Positions 1 through 8,679 of a DNA stretch of 64,000 bases are shown here, in pieces (within the stretch, counting starts at the first letter, position 1; each line of letters starts with the position of its first letter). This DNA is from Streptomyces guryensis (GTDB lineage: Bacteria; Actinomycetota; Actinomycetes; Streptomycetales; Streptomycetaceae). A program made the translations under genes and the position numbers. The stretch is from positions 50,213 through 114,212 of the forward strand of contig NZ_JAJSBI010000031.1 in NCBI RefSeq assembly GCF_021261325.1. The letters are read 5' to 3'. The notes beneath the pieces were generated by a model that had not been told where the DNA came from, did not search any database, and was given only the letters and a program-made list of their open reading frames with translations.

Positions 1-183
1 GTCCCACATATCCATGGCCGCAGGCTACAACACACCTGATCAACGAGGCGCTCTTTCTCGCGAAGCCGAGGTAACAGCCTCCGAGCAGTCGCTGTCTTCA
101 GCCGCGAGAGCCCACAGCTTCGTAGCGCGTCCCACGCAGAAATCCCTCTACTCAGCGCGCCAGTCTGAAATTAGAGGACCAAG

Positions 184-206
184 GTATCGTCACTTCGTGA
201 CGATAC
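184..206. repeat. Perfect inverted repeat upstream of relaxase (candidate oriT hairpin or operator)
   Basis: GTATCGTCAC (184-193) and GTGACGATAC (197-206) are perfect 10-base arms around TTC. It lies 44 bases before the relaxase start. MobF relaxases act at inverted repeats in an adjacent oriT, so oriT is one reading; an operator for the relaxase promoter is the other. No gene is seen in bases 1-249. Confidence 0.5.
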
Positions 207-249
207 GAGACCTGAAATGACAGGTTCCGGCTGAGTCTGACTGAAGGGG

Positions 250-3200
250 GTGGGCGGGCCGGTGGGTTGGGTGACGATGATCGGCCCGTCCGACGAGCAG
301 GTTGAGTACCGCCTTACCGGCGGTCACGGCTGCGGGAAGTCCGTCACGGTCGACGCGGCCCCCCTCGTCGCCGCCGTTGAGGCCAAGGCCGAAGCGGCAG
401 GTGCCCCCGTCGCCTCTCTGCTCAGCTCCCGCGAGGCCAAGCGCGCCTTCTTCCGCGCCCGCGGACTCATCCGCAGCAAGGGCACCGCGCGGTTCACCGG
501 GTTCGACGCCGTCGAAATCGCAGCCGCCGCCGGTCTCGACGCCCGCGACCTCTACGGCGAACAGGCCCTTCCTCGCCCGGCCTCCGACGGACAGGTGGAC
601 TACCACCTGGACGCCAGTGAGCGCCCGCTCGTGTGGATCGGTGGCGGGCTCACCGAGTTCGACATCACCCCTGGCAGCGTGCTCGCCCCCGAGCACTTCC
701 AGGCCGCCCGCCGCCTCATGCACGGTGAGGACCCCCGGACCGGGCAGACCCTCGTGGAGCCCAAACTCGCCATCGCGCCGGCCGCGAAGCTTCCCGCCGC
801 CCCACTGGCCCGTGCCATCCGGCGTGCCGCCGCCGAACGCAGTGTGAACCCTGTGAGGTTGTTGGACTCCAAGCGGAAGCAGGATGCCTTCCGCAGGATG
901 GAGAGCCAGCTCAAGCGGTTCGGTGAATCGCACCGCGTCCCGGCCTCCATCCTGCTCAAGCTCGCCGACGCCGTCGGCATCGACGCCGTCGACTTGTACG
1001 GCGAAGACGCGTTGGAGAAGGTCGTGGCCGCCGAGGCGGGCGGCCACCTGGACGCCCGCGAACTCCTGCGTGCCGTAGAGGCCCGCGCCGCCGAGACCGG
1101 GCAGCAGCCCGCCGACCTGTTCACCACCGCGTCCATGAAGCGCCGGTACGCCCAGACCGCGCGCGAGGGCGAACGCCGCCTTCGGGACTTGCCGATGGAC
1201 GTACGCGAAGCCGTGGCCATGGCCAAGGCAGCAGGGCTTGCGCCCGAGGACGTGTGGGACGCCGAGGAGATCAAGGCGGCTCTGCTCGAAGGACGCGTGC
1301 AGGTCGGCAACTTCGGTGCCGACGCCACCTTGGACCTCGCGAAGTCGAAGTCCGCGTTCCTCGCCTACGCGCCCGAGGAGATCGCCCCCAAGGTGGAGGG
1401 CATCTACACCTCCGCCGGCCGCGAGTCCATCAGTGCCCTGGAGCGCTGGACTGCGTACGCCATGCGTGGTCACCACGGTGACGGTGACGAAGCGGAGACC
1501 GTGCAGACGAGCGGCTTCTCCGGCTGGATGATGGTGCACCGGGCCGCCCGGCCCGTGGACGGCGCCCCATACGGCGACCCTCACTTCCACCTGCACTTCA
1601 CCCTGGCCAACATGGTCAAGGGCACCGACGGCAAGTGGTCCACCATGGCCAGCGGGGGCCGCGACCTCCACCGGCACATTCGCGCGACCCAGTCCCTCAT
1701 GAACGCTCGCATCCGCAGGGAGTTGACCAATGAGTTCGGCATCAGCTTTCGCCGCGAGGAGCGGACCGGCGCGTGGGAGATCGCGGCGATTCCCGAGGCC
1801 ACGATTCGCCTGTTCAGCAAGCGCGACAGTCAGGTCCGGGACCTGCTGACGAAGCTGGGCATCGGCTACGACAGCGCTACGACCCGCGAGCGCGCTGCCG
1901 CGTCCACCGCATCCAAGGCCGCGAAGAATGGAGAGGCCGCGGGAGTCGCGGACGATGTCCTGCGCGACTACTGGCAGGCCGAAGGCCGCGCCGCCGGTGA
2001 CAACCCCGATGCCATCGTGGCCAGCGCCATGGGGCAGGACAGCCCGAAGCAGAACCCGGGCCTGGACGAGCTGTGTGCCACGATCTTCGACCCGAAAACC
2101 GGCCTGACCAGCCACTCCAAGGACTTCACCCACGCCGCCGCCATCTCCGCCGTCCTGGACGCCCTCCCGTACGGCGTCGCAGACGTCGAGGAAGCCGAAC
2201 ACCTCACCAACTCAGTCCTCCGGCACGCGGGGTACGCGGTCAAGCTGAACCCGAAGGGCGCCCAGCACTTCACGCACGCCGACCGCTACACCACGGCGGA
2301 CGTCGTCGCTGCGGAAACGCTCATCGTCTCCGAGGCAACTAGCCGTCTCGACACACAGAGCGCCGTCGTCAGCCGTGACACGGTCGACATGACCCTGTCC
2401 ACCGTCGAAGCCCAGCACGGCGGTACCTTCAAGTTCTCCGACGAACAGCGTGCGGTCCTCGAACGGCTGCTGACCGTCGGACACGGGATCGACGCTGTGG
2501 TGGGCATTGCCGGATCGGGCAAGACCACCATCATGGACACCGCCCGGCAGGCGTGGGAGGCTCACGGACTCGTCATCGCCGGAGCCAGCACGGCTGCCGT
2601 CGCCGCCGCGAACCTCAAAGCCGAAGCGGGGATCACCTCACGCACCCTCGCGTCCTGGCTCACCGGCATCCATACCGGCGGCGCCGGCCTCAACGGCGTT
2701 GACGTGCTGGTCGTGGACGAGGCGGCGATGTGCGACGACCGTGACATCGCTGAACTCCTCGCCCACGCGGCGAAGACCGGGACGAAGGTCGTCGGCATCG
2801 GAGACCCGAAGCAGCTGCACTCGCCCGGCATCGGCGGCAGCTTCGCCGCCGTGCAGCACCTTGTTGGCGGGCTCACCCTCAACCAGAACTTCCGGCAGAA
2901 AAACGCGATCGAGCGCCGGGCTCTGGAGCTGTGGCGCGACGACAACCGAGTGGAAGCGCTCCGTGCCTTCGTCGGTACCGGCCGCGTGCACGCCCTCGCG
3001 GACAAGGACGCCACCCTCGCCGCGATGCTCACCATCTGGGCCGACAAGCGGGCCGTGCATACCGACGACCACACCGCCGTGCAGCAGCTCCTCATGATGG
3101 CCGCCACCAACGAGATCGTGGAGGAACTGAATCTCGGGGCCCGCGCCCTGCGGAAGGCGAACGGCGACCTCACCGGGCAGGAACACGTCTATGCCCTCCC

Positions 3201-4710
3201 TGGCGGTGGCGAATTGACGCTGTCCGTCGGGGACCAGGTCCTCCTTCGGACCAACGACTACCGGGGCAAGCGAAGCCGTGGTGAGCACGAGGACGTACTG
3301 AACGGGTACCGCGGAATCGTGCGCGCCGTCGATGAGGAGCGCCGCGTCCTGGTCGAGTGGCGCGAGAAGACCCCCGACGGCCAACGAGACGTAGCCGAAT
3401 GGGTCGACGCCGACTACATCGCGCAAGGAGGACTCAGCCTTGGATACGCGATCACCGGCCACAAGTCCCAGGGGCTGAGCGTCCAAGAGGCCCTGGTCTA
3501 TGGGCCCGGGGCACAGGCGAATGCGCTCTACACGATGATGAGCCGCGACAAGCAGGAGTCCCACCTCTTCCTGCCGCTGTCCGTCTACGAAACCGACGCC
3601 GACCGTGCCCGCCAAGGCGACGCGCTCACCGAACAGGAACAGCTTGACCGCGCTGTCGCGGGCCTCATCCGTGAGATCGAGAGCGGCACCGAGGAACGCA
3701 TGATCCTCACCGAACTCCCGAAGGCCGCAGTCCCCGCCCACGTACGGCAGGCCGTAGCCGATCTGCCGACCCCGCGCGCTCCCGGAGCCGGTAACCCGCA
3801 CGAGACGGACGGCCCCGAGGACGCGCCGGAGCCCGAAGAAACGCATACCCCTCGTATCACGGAGCGGCCCACGGCGCCGGCCTCAGCACCGGAGCCTGCG
3901 CCGACGGCCGACCGTCCGTACGCACACCTCAGCAAAGCGTCTTTGCGCGACGCTGCGCGCAAAGCTGCCACGGCCGCCCGAGCCACCAGGACGGCAGCCG
4001 AGAAGGCAGAGGCGGCAGCCGACCGCGCCGAACAACAAGCCGCCGCTGGAACCGGCCCGAGCATGCTCGCGCTCGACCGTCGCCAACAGGACATCGCCCA
4101 CCGCGCTGCCGCGATCGGTGAAGTTCAGGCGCTGAGGGGGGCTGTCACCGAACGGACCGCTGATCTATTCGGCGTCGAGGAACGTCTTGAAAGGCTCCAA
4201 CAGCAGCTGAATACCACCGGTCGATTCGGGCGACCAGTGTTGCGCGGGGATGCCCGGAGCACAGCCGAAGCCGACCGTGGCGAACTCCTTCACAGGTACG
4301 AAGAGGCCACGCGTGAGCTGGAGCAGTTGAACATGCGGCTCCGCGAGGCATACAAATCCGCAGGTCCCGCCGATGAGTTCGACGCCGTGCTCATCGAGGC
4401 TCACATGTCCGAGCCAGACAAGATCGCGCTCCGGCGACGAGCCCAGGAGAGTGACGCCCAAAGCGCCAAGCGCCTCCGAGCGGAGGCAGGCACGGTGCGA
4501 AACACCGCTCGCGGTGCAGAACACCGAGTGTCCGGTCTTCAAGAGGAAGAAACGCAGCGGACTCGGGATGATCATCTGTGGGGGGATGCTGGAGAGCCTC
4601 CGACGCAGTACGCCGCGAAACCGGAATCTCCGTACGCCAACCGCACGACGGCGGAGTTCTCGCACCCTGATCAGTCTCCGGAAGCTGCCCCCGACACGCC
4701 AATGTTGTAG
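250..4710 (+). CDS. MobF-type conjugative relaxase-helicase (TraA/TrwC-like)
   Basis: This 1486-residue protein would nick and unwind DNA for conjugative transfer. The relaxase domain carries the three-histidine metal motif PHFHLHF (H445, H447, H449). A RecD-like helicase follows, with Walker A GIAGSGKTT near residue 755 and Walker B VLVVDEAAM near 820. The C-terminus after about residue 1180 is Ala/Glu/Arg-rich and likely coiled coil. The N-terminal part carries three related helical modules (about residues 38-107, 186-256 and 270-345), the first two ending in DLYGE(Q/D)AL. The GTG at 250 directly follows GAAGGGGG, too close for a good ribosome site, so GTG 262 or 271 or ATG 277 are alternatives. 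No coupling protein or other transfer gene is in the window. Confidence 0.9.
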   Translation: MGGPVGWVTMIGPSDEQVEYRLTGGHGCGKSVTVDAAPLVAAVEAKAEAAGAPVASLLSSREAKRAFFRARGLIRSKGTARFTGFDAVEIAAAAGLDARDLYGEQALPRPASDGQVDYHLDASERPLVWIGGGLTEFDITPGSVLAPEHFQAARRLMHGEDPRTGQTLVEPKLAIAPAAKLPAAPLARAIRRAAAERSVNPVRLLDSKRKQDAFRRMESQLKRFGESHRVPASILLKLADAVGIDAVDLYGEDALEKVVAAEAGGHLDARELLRAVEARAAETGQQPADLFTTASMKRRYAQTAREGERRLRDLPMDVREAVAMAKAAGLAPEDVWDAEEIKAALLEGRVQVGNFGADATLDLAKSKSAFLAYAPEEIAPKVEGIYTSAGRESISALERWTAYAMRGHHGDGDEAETVQTSGFSGWMMVHRAARPVDGAPYGDPHFHLHFTLANMVKGTDGKWSTMASGGRDLHRHIRATQSLMNARIRRELTNEFGISFRREERTGAWEIAAIPEATIRLFSKRDSQVRDLLTKLGIGYDSATTRERAAASTASKAAKNGEAAGVADDVLRDYWQAEGRAAGDNPDAIVASAMGQDSPKQNPGLDELCATIFDPKTGLTSHSKDFTHAAAISAVLDALPYGVADVEEAEHLTNSVLRHAGYAVKLNPKGAQHFTHADRYTTADVVAAETLIVSEATSRLDTQSAVVSRDTVDMTLSTVEAQHGGTFKFSDEQRAVLERLLTVGHGIDAVVGIAGSGKTTIMDTARQAWEAHGLVIAGASTAAVAAANLKAEAGITSRTLASWLTGIHTGGAGLNGVDVLVVDEAAMCDDRDIAELLAHAAKTGTKVVGIGDPKQLHSPGIGGSFAAVQHLVGGLTLNQNFRQKNAIERRALELWRDDNRVEALRAFVGTGRVHALADKDATLAAMLTIWADKRAVHTDDHTAVQQLLMMAATNEIVEELNLGARALRKANGDLTGQEHVYALPGGGELTLSVGDQVLLRTNDYRGKRSRGEHEDVLNGYRGIVRAVDEERRVLVEWREKTPDGQRDVAEWVDADYIAQGGLSLGYAITGHKSQGLSVQEALVYGPGAQANALYTMMSRDKQESHLFLPLSVYETDADRARQGDALTEQEQLDRAVAGLIREIESGTEERMILTELPKAAVPAHVRQAVADLPTPRAPGAGNPHETDGPEDAPEPEETHTPRITERPTAPASAPEPAPTADRPYAHLSKASLRDAARKAATAARATRTAAEKAEAAADRAEQQAAAGTGPSMLALDRRQQDIAHRAAAIGEVQALRGAVTERTADLFGVEERLERLQQQLNTTGRFGRPVLRGDARSTAEADRGELLHRYEEATRELEQLNMRLREAYKSAGPADEFDAVLIEAHMSEPDKIALRRRAQESDAQSAKRLRAEAGTVRNTARGAEHRVSGLQEEETQRTRDDHLWGDAGEPPTQYAAKPESPYANRTTAEFSHPDQSPEAAPDTPML

Positions 4711-4775
4711 AAGTGGTCTCCATTCGAGCGGGGTTGGGGCTGGAATGTCTTCCGACGGCCACGGCCGCAAGTTCC

Positions 4776-5030
4776 CTACGTACGGGAGGGTCGGCGGGCG
4801 CGGATGAGCTGCACGACAAAGGGGTTGCCGGCCTCCGGAGCCTGGAGCAGATCGATTGCTTCCAAGCGGAAGCCGTAGTCGACAAGCAGGTCCCATAGCT
4901 GTGGAGTAAGTGGCTGTTGTCGTTCCGATCTTGAGGGCCGACCCGCCCCTCGAACGGGAGTCTCGATCGGGTGATCGCTGCTGGCCGCGGGCATGACGGG
5001 CCTCTTGGTAGTTCGGGGTTGCGAAGCCAA
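4776..5030 (-). CDS. Hypothetical protein, possibly a C-terminal gene remnant
   Basis: An 84-residue reading frame convergent with the relaxase. The second half (LTPQLWDLLVDYGFRLEAID, then NPFVVQLIRARRP) has an ordinary amphipathic composition and loosely resembles the ends of class I methyltransferases; the first half is low-complexity. It may be a small protein, a decayed fragment or chance. There is no clear ribosome site. Confidence 0.3.
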   Translation of the reverse strand: MASQPRTTKRPVMPAASSDHPIETPVRGAGRPSRSERQQPLTPQLWDLLVDYGFRLEAIDLLQAPEAGNPFVVQLIRARRPSRT

Positions 5031-5210
5031 CCGAGATCCAGGAGACCCGGTTGCCGCAGTTGTACGTGCTCGCTCCGGTGGAGTTCAACTCGGTTGCACC
5101 GACGTGATTGTGTCGCTCACCGGTTCGGGAATGCGGCCGATCGCCAGGAACGTGTTCGGCAGTATCCGTCGTGATGACGCTCTTTGAATTCCAAAGAGTC
5201 TCATCAGTCG

Positions 5211-5301
5211 GACATGACGGACGCGGAGTGGGCCCAGGTCCGGCGGCTGCTGCTGGTGCCGGCCTGGCTGCGCGGCCGGGGCGGGCAGCCGGAGGCGTAC
5301 G
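5211..5301 (+). pseudogene. IS5-family transposase N-terminal remnant
   Basis: MTDAEWAQVRRLLLVP followed by AWLRGRGGQPEAY matches the highly conserved N-terminus of actinobacterial IS5-family transposases. Similarity stops after about 30 codons and the frame runs into unrelated sequence, so only the 5' end of the element survives. No terminal repeats were identified. Confidence 0.7.
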
Positions 5302-5554
5302 GCCACACTGTGCAGACCGACACCGGTAGGCCCGCTTCACAGTGCAAACAGATCCTTCGCCCCGCCCGCAACCCGCCGTAACGTTCTGGGGCGTCCAGCA
5401 GGCGAACCTTAAAGCCCCCCGTCACCGCTGGATGCCCACGCAGCAGTCCGAAGCGTCTAACTAACGTCAGGTCAACGTCACTCTCCGGCATGCCCGTTCA
5501 CCGACAGGATTGGCGCAGCACAGTCTGTTAACCCACAAACACCAGGGGGACCAC

Positions 5555-5902
5555 ATGAACCTCGCACGGAAACTGGCAACTGGAGTCATCGCCGCAGGGC
5601 TGGCCACCGCCGGCCTCGTCGCCGCCACACCCGCCAGTGCGACTGTCTACAACAACAACTGCCCGACCGGCGGAGTCGAAATCGACAGCTACAACGCCCC
5701 GAGCTACTGCTACACCTGGGACGGCACGAGGGGCGGCAACAACCAAATCGGCTGGATGGACCTCCCGAACACCAAGCAGGTCTGCTCGGGGGCGAACCGC
5801 GGCTATGTCCAGGACGTCGCCGGCGGGACCCGCGACTTCTACCCTCACCAGTGCACGGCCACCGGCGGAGCGCACCTCCAATACATCGTCTTCTATAGCT
5901 AG
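5555..5902 (+). CDS. Small secreted cysteine-containing protein
   Basis: 115 residues from the ATG at 5555, chosen because AGGGGGA lies at 5544-5550. Residues 1-30 form a typical Sec signal (MNLARKLATGVIAAGLATAG) ending in TPASA, so the mature chain starts near TVYNNN. The mature part is about 85 residues, rich in Asn/Gly/Tyr, with four cysteines (NNNC, SYC, QVC, HQC) that could form two disulfides. The layout resembles small Streptomyces exported proteins of crystallin-like or protease-inhibitor size, but I do not recognise the family. The gene stands alone. Confidence 0.8.
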   Translation: MNLARKLATGVIAAGLATAGLVAATPASATVYNNNCPTGGVEIDSYNAPSYCYTWDGTRGGNNQIGWMDLPNTKQVCSGANRGYVQDVAGGTRDFYPHQCTATGGAHLQYIVFYS

Positions 5903-6217
5903 GACTCCGCACGCCTGTCAGCAACGTATGGCAGTACCGAGCCGATCCGGCTCCCGTGTGTTGAGCTGGCCCGGTCCGTCGCGCCCTAGCGGCATGATGA
6001 GGGCGCCAGGGCCCCATCCCGGGACATCGCCGCACGGGGGCGCGTGGCGCCAACATGCTGGTGGAGACCTCAGTGTGAACCCGGCGTGATATAGCCGTTG
6101 TTGATGTTCAGCGTGACCACCGTCCGGACCGGACCCGTCAGACGTCACGCTCTCATCAGGGGGATACGGCGCAGCCACCCGTTCCCCCAGCTTTCTGATA
6201 GCCGGGATTACCGACAC
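5903..6217. other. Intergenic between convergent genes
   Basis: No gene is seen. GAGCCG (5939-5944) and CGGCTC (5948-5953) form a short perfect hairpin about 40 bases after the secreted-protein stop and could be a weak terminator. Confidence 0.4.
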
Positions 6218-7801
6218 TCACACGCTCGAACGCGTGCCCGGGTCGGGGTCGGGTGCCGAGGCCGGCGATTCACCGGTCTTCTCGGGGAGGTCGAGGCTGC
6301 TGCGCAGGTTGACCGGCTTGAGGAGGAGGGCGGCGACGATAGCGAGGACGGCCGCAGCGGCCGAGAGGAGGAAGATCTGCGCGGTCGCGTCACCGTACGC
6401 GATGCGGATGATCTCCCGCGTTGCGGGGGACTGTGCGGCGGCCTCCGAGGGCAGGCCCGCGCCGGACATCCCGGCTGAGGCCATACCGTTCGCGATCCCG
6501 TCATGGACTTGGCGGGCCAGCACGGCGCCGAGGACGGAGACGCCGATAGTGCCGCCGAGGGAGCGGAAGAAGGACACCGTGGAGCTCGCCGCTCCGACAT
6601 CCTTCAGCGGCACGGTGTTCTGGACGACGAGCACGAAGTTCTGCAACGTCAGGCCGACGCCCATGCCCACGCACAGCATCGCCGCGCCCAGGAAGAGCAT
6701 GGGCGTCTTGTGGTTAATGGCGCCGAGGCCCGCGGACCCGGCGGTGAGGAGCACGGCGCCGGTGATGACGTACGGCTTGATCTTTCCGCTTCGGCTGATC
6801 AGTCGGCCGGCGACGATGGAGGCGATCAGGGTGCCGGCCATCATCGGAATGGTCAGCAGCCCCGCTTCGGTGGGGGTGTTGCCGCGGCTCAGCTGGAAGT
6901 ACTGGCTCAGGAACACCGCGGTGCCGAACATGGCCGTACCGACGGCCAGGCTGCCGAGAATCGCCAGAGCTGTGGTGCGCTGCTTCACGATGCCGAGTGG
7001 GACCACGGGCTCGGCGGCGCGCTTCTCCACCCACAGGGCCGCGGCGAGCAGGGCCAGCGCGCCGGACACCATGGCGGCGGTCTGCCAGGAGACCCAGGCG
7101 AAGGAGTTGTCGACGAACGACACCCAGATGAGCAGAACACTGACCCCGGAGGCGATCAGGGTGGCCCCCAGATAGTCGATCTTCACGTTCTCGCGGCTGA
7201 TGACCGGAAGGTTCAGCGTTCGCTGGAGCAGGAGAAACGCGACTGCGGCGAGCGGGACGGCTATGAAGAAGCACCACCGCCAGCCCAGCCACGAGGTGTC
7301 GACGATGATGCCGCCGAGGAGTGGCCCGCCGATGGTCGAGGTTGACGTGACGCCGCTGACGTAACCGCTGTAACGGCCACGCTCCCGAGGCGGGATCATC
7401 GCCGCGATGGCGATCTGGACGAGCGCCTGTGCACCTCCCACGCCGACGCCCTGCAGGGCCCGCGCGGCGATCAGCTGCCCGCCCGTCTGGCTGATCCCGG
7501 AAGCCAGGGCTCCGAGCACGAAGATGGCGAGGGAGGCCTGGAGAAGTGCCTTCTTGCTGAAGAGGTCGGCGAGCTTGCCCCAGAGCGGGGTTGTCGCCGT
7601 CGTGGTGAGGAGGGTCGCGGTGACGACCCAGGTGTACTGGGTCTGCGTCCCGTTGACGGCTCCGATGATCTTCGGCAGCCCGCTGGAGACCACCGTGCTG
7701 CTGAGGGTCGAGACGAAGAGGGCAAGGAGCAGGCCGCTGAGCGGCTTCAGTAGCTGCCGACGGGAGGTGGGGGGCGTCTCTATGAGGGTCGACTCGTTCA
7801 C
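6218..7801 (-). CDS. MFS multidrug exporter, DHA2 (EmrB/QacA) family, 14 TM
   Basis: 527 residues, the usual length for 14-helix proton-drug antiporters. Helix 1 begins at LLLALFVSTLSSTVVSSGLP. The loop motif LWGKLADLFSKK (MFS motif A) follows helix 2, and the DHA2-type motif C region GVTSTSTIGGPLLGG lies in helix 5. It likely exports lipophilic cations or antibiotics across the inner membrane. It is divergent from a TetR regulator with two palindromes between them, so it is probably derepressed by its substrate. The C-terminal tail is polar (SPASAPDPDPGTRSS). Confidence 0.93.
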   Translation of the reverse strand: MNESTLIETPPTSRRQLLKPLSGLLLALFVSTLSSTVVSSGLPKIIGAVNGTQTQYTWVVTATLLTTTATTPLWGKLADLFSKKALLQASLAIFVLGALASGISQTGGQLIAARALQGVGVGGAQALVQIAIAAMIPPRERGRYSGYVSGVTSTSTIGGPLLGGIIVDTSWLGWRWCFFIAVPLAAVAFLLLQRTLNLPVISRENVKIDYLGATLIASGVSVLLIWVSFVDNSFAWVSWQTAAMVSGALALLAAALWVEKRAAEPVVPLGIVKQRTTALAILGSLAVGTAMFGTAVFLSQYFQLSRGNTPTEAGLLTIPMMAGTLIASIVAGRLISRSGKIKPYVITGAVLLTAGSAGLGAINHKTPMLFLGAAMLCVGMGVGLTLQNFVLVVQNTVPLKDVGAASSTVSFFRSLGGTIGVSVLGAVLARQVHDGIANGMASAGMSGAGLPSEAAAQSPATREIIRIAYGDATAQIFLLSAAAAVLAIVAALLLKPVNLRSSLDLPEKTGESPASAPDPDPGTRSSV

Positions 7802-7832
7802 TGTGCTCCTCGACGGGTTTCAGGTCACGGGT

Positions 7833-7855
7833 TCGCTATACGTGATGTATAGCGA
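7833..7855. promoter_or_regulatory. TetR-type operator 1 (perfect palindrome)
   Basis: TCGCTATAC (7833-7841), five bases, GTATAGCGA (7847-7855): perfect 9-base arms. It lies in the 88-base gap between the exporter and the TetR gene, 30 bases centre to centre from operator 2, about three helical turns. Confidence 0.8.
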
Positions 7856-7861
7856 GATCAT

Positions 7862-7886
7862 TTCACCATACACGGCGTATAGTGAA
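7862..7886. promoter_or_regulatory. TetR-type operator 2 (palindrome, one mismatch)
   Basis: TTCACCATAC (7862-7871), five bases, GTATAGTGAA (7877-7886): 10-base arms with one mismatch. It shares the core TATAC N5 GTATA with operator 1, except that C replaces T in the left arm. It ends three bases before the TetR start codon, so binding here would also block the regulator's own gene. Confidence 0.75.
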
Positions 7887-7889
7887 GTC

Positions 7890-8561
7890 ATGCAGCGCTC
7901 AGTAGAAGAGACTGGGCGGATGGAGCCGACACCCCGCAGGAACCTGCGCGAAGAGCAGAAGGTCCTCACGCATCGCCGACTGCTCGACGCGGCCGTCACG
8001 GTGTTCGCCGAGAAGTCCTTTCTCGACGCGCGTATGGAGGACATCGCCCAGGCCGCGGGGGTGACACGGGCCACGGTCTACGCCCACTTCCCTGGCAAGG
8101 CCGAGATTGTGGACGCGCTCGTGGACCGGGTGTATGGCCTGATGGGAGAGGCGTATGCCGACCTTGCCGCACTTCCGCGGTGGACCCGCGTCAGCATCCG
8201 GACCTGGCTCGACGGCGCCGAAGTTCGCTGGCGTGAGATGGCACCCATCCGCCGCGTCACCAATGCGGCAGCCCCGGGGGCCTTCCGAAGCCTCAGCGAG
8301 GGCCGCGAGCAGTACCTCAAGGCGCATGAGTACTACGTCGGCCTCCTGGTCGGGCATTCCGAGCGCTGGCGGGGTACCGACCCTGCGGAGGCCCGTCAGC
8401 GGGCGCTGATGGCGGTGCTCCAGACCGAGTCGTTCTTCTCCATCTGGATTGCCGCCGGTTGGCCGCTGGAGACCACCGACCCCCTGCACCTGCTGGCCGA
8501 TACCCTCTGTCATCTCCTCGCACCCGCGTTGCAGGACGACGGTTCACCTGAAGCCGGGTGA
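7890..8561 (+). CDS. TetR/AcrR-family repressor
   Basis: 223 residues from the ATG at 7890. The N-terminal helix-turn-helix includes AQAAGVTRATVYAHFPGK, typical of TetR proteins. The remaining roughly 150 residues are a helical ligand-binding domain (TRVSIRTWLDGAEVRWREM, ESFFSIWIAAGWPLETTD). Longer reading frames exist upstream, but they overlap the exporter gene antisense and the operators, so the internal ATG is the real start. It likely represses the divergent exporter and itself by binding the two adjacent palindromes and is released by exporter substrates. Confidence 0.92.
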   Translation: MQRSVEETGRMEPTPRRNLREEQKVLTHRRLLDAAVTVFAEKSFLDARMEDIAQAAGVTRATVYAHFPGKAEIVDALVDRVYGLMGEAYADLAALPRWTRVSIRTWLDGAEVRWREMAPIRRVTNAAAPGAFRSLSEGREQYLKAHEYYVGLLVGHSERWRGTDPAEARQRALMAVLQTESFFSIWIAAGWPLETTDPLHLLADTLCHLLAPALQDDGSPEAG

Positions 8562-8613
8562 CACCGGAGGCGTGCGCAGCTCTGCGGGATGACGGCGGGC
8601 TCGGTGCGGCGAG

Positions 8614-8659
8614 AGGGGTGCGCAAAAGTCAGGATGGACTCTGGTCTTCGCGCACCCCT
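8614..8659. terminator. Hairpin between convergent genes
   Basis: AGGGGTGCGC (8614-8623) pairs perfectly with GCGCACCCCT (8650-8659) over a 26-base loop, between the 3' ends of the TetR gene and the SDR gene. It is probably a bidirectional terminator. Confidence 0.55.
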
Positions 8660-8679
8660 GCGTCAGCAGCCGGGGGCCA

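Noticed and set aside
190..2202. 670-codon open frame antisense to the relaxase
   Set aside because: Frame bias of high-GC coding DNA; no ribosome site, low-complexity product, and the opposite strand has clear relaxase motifs.
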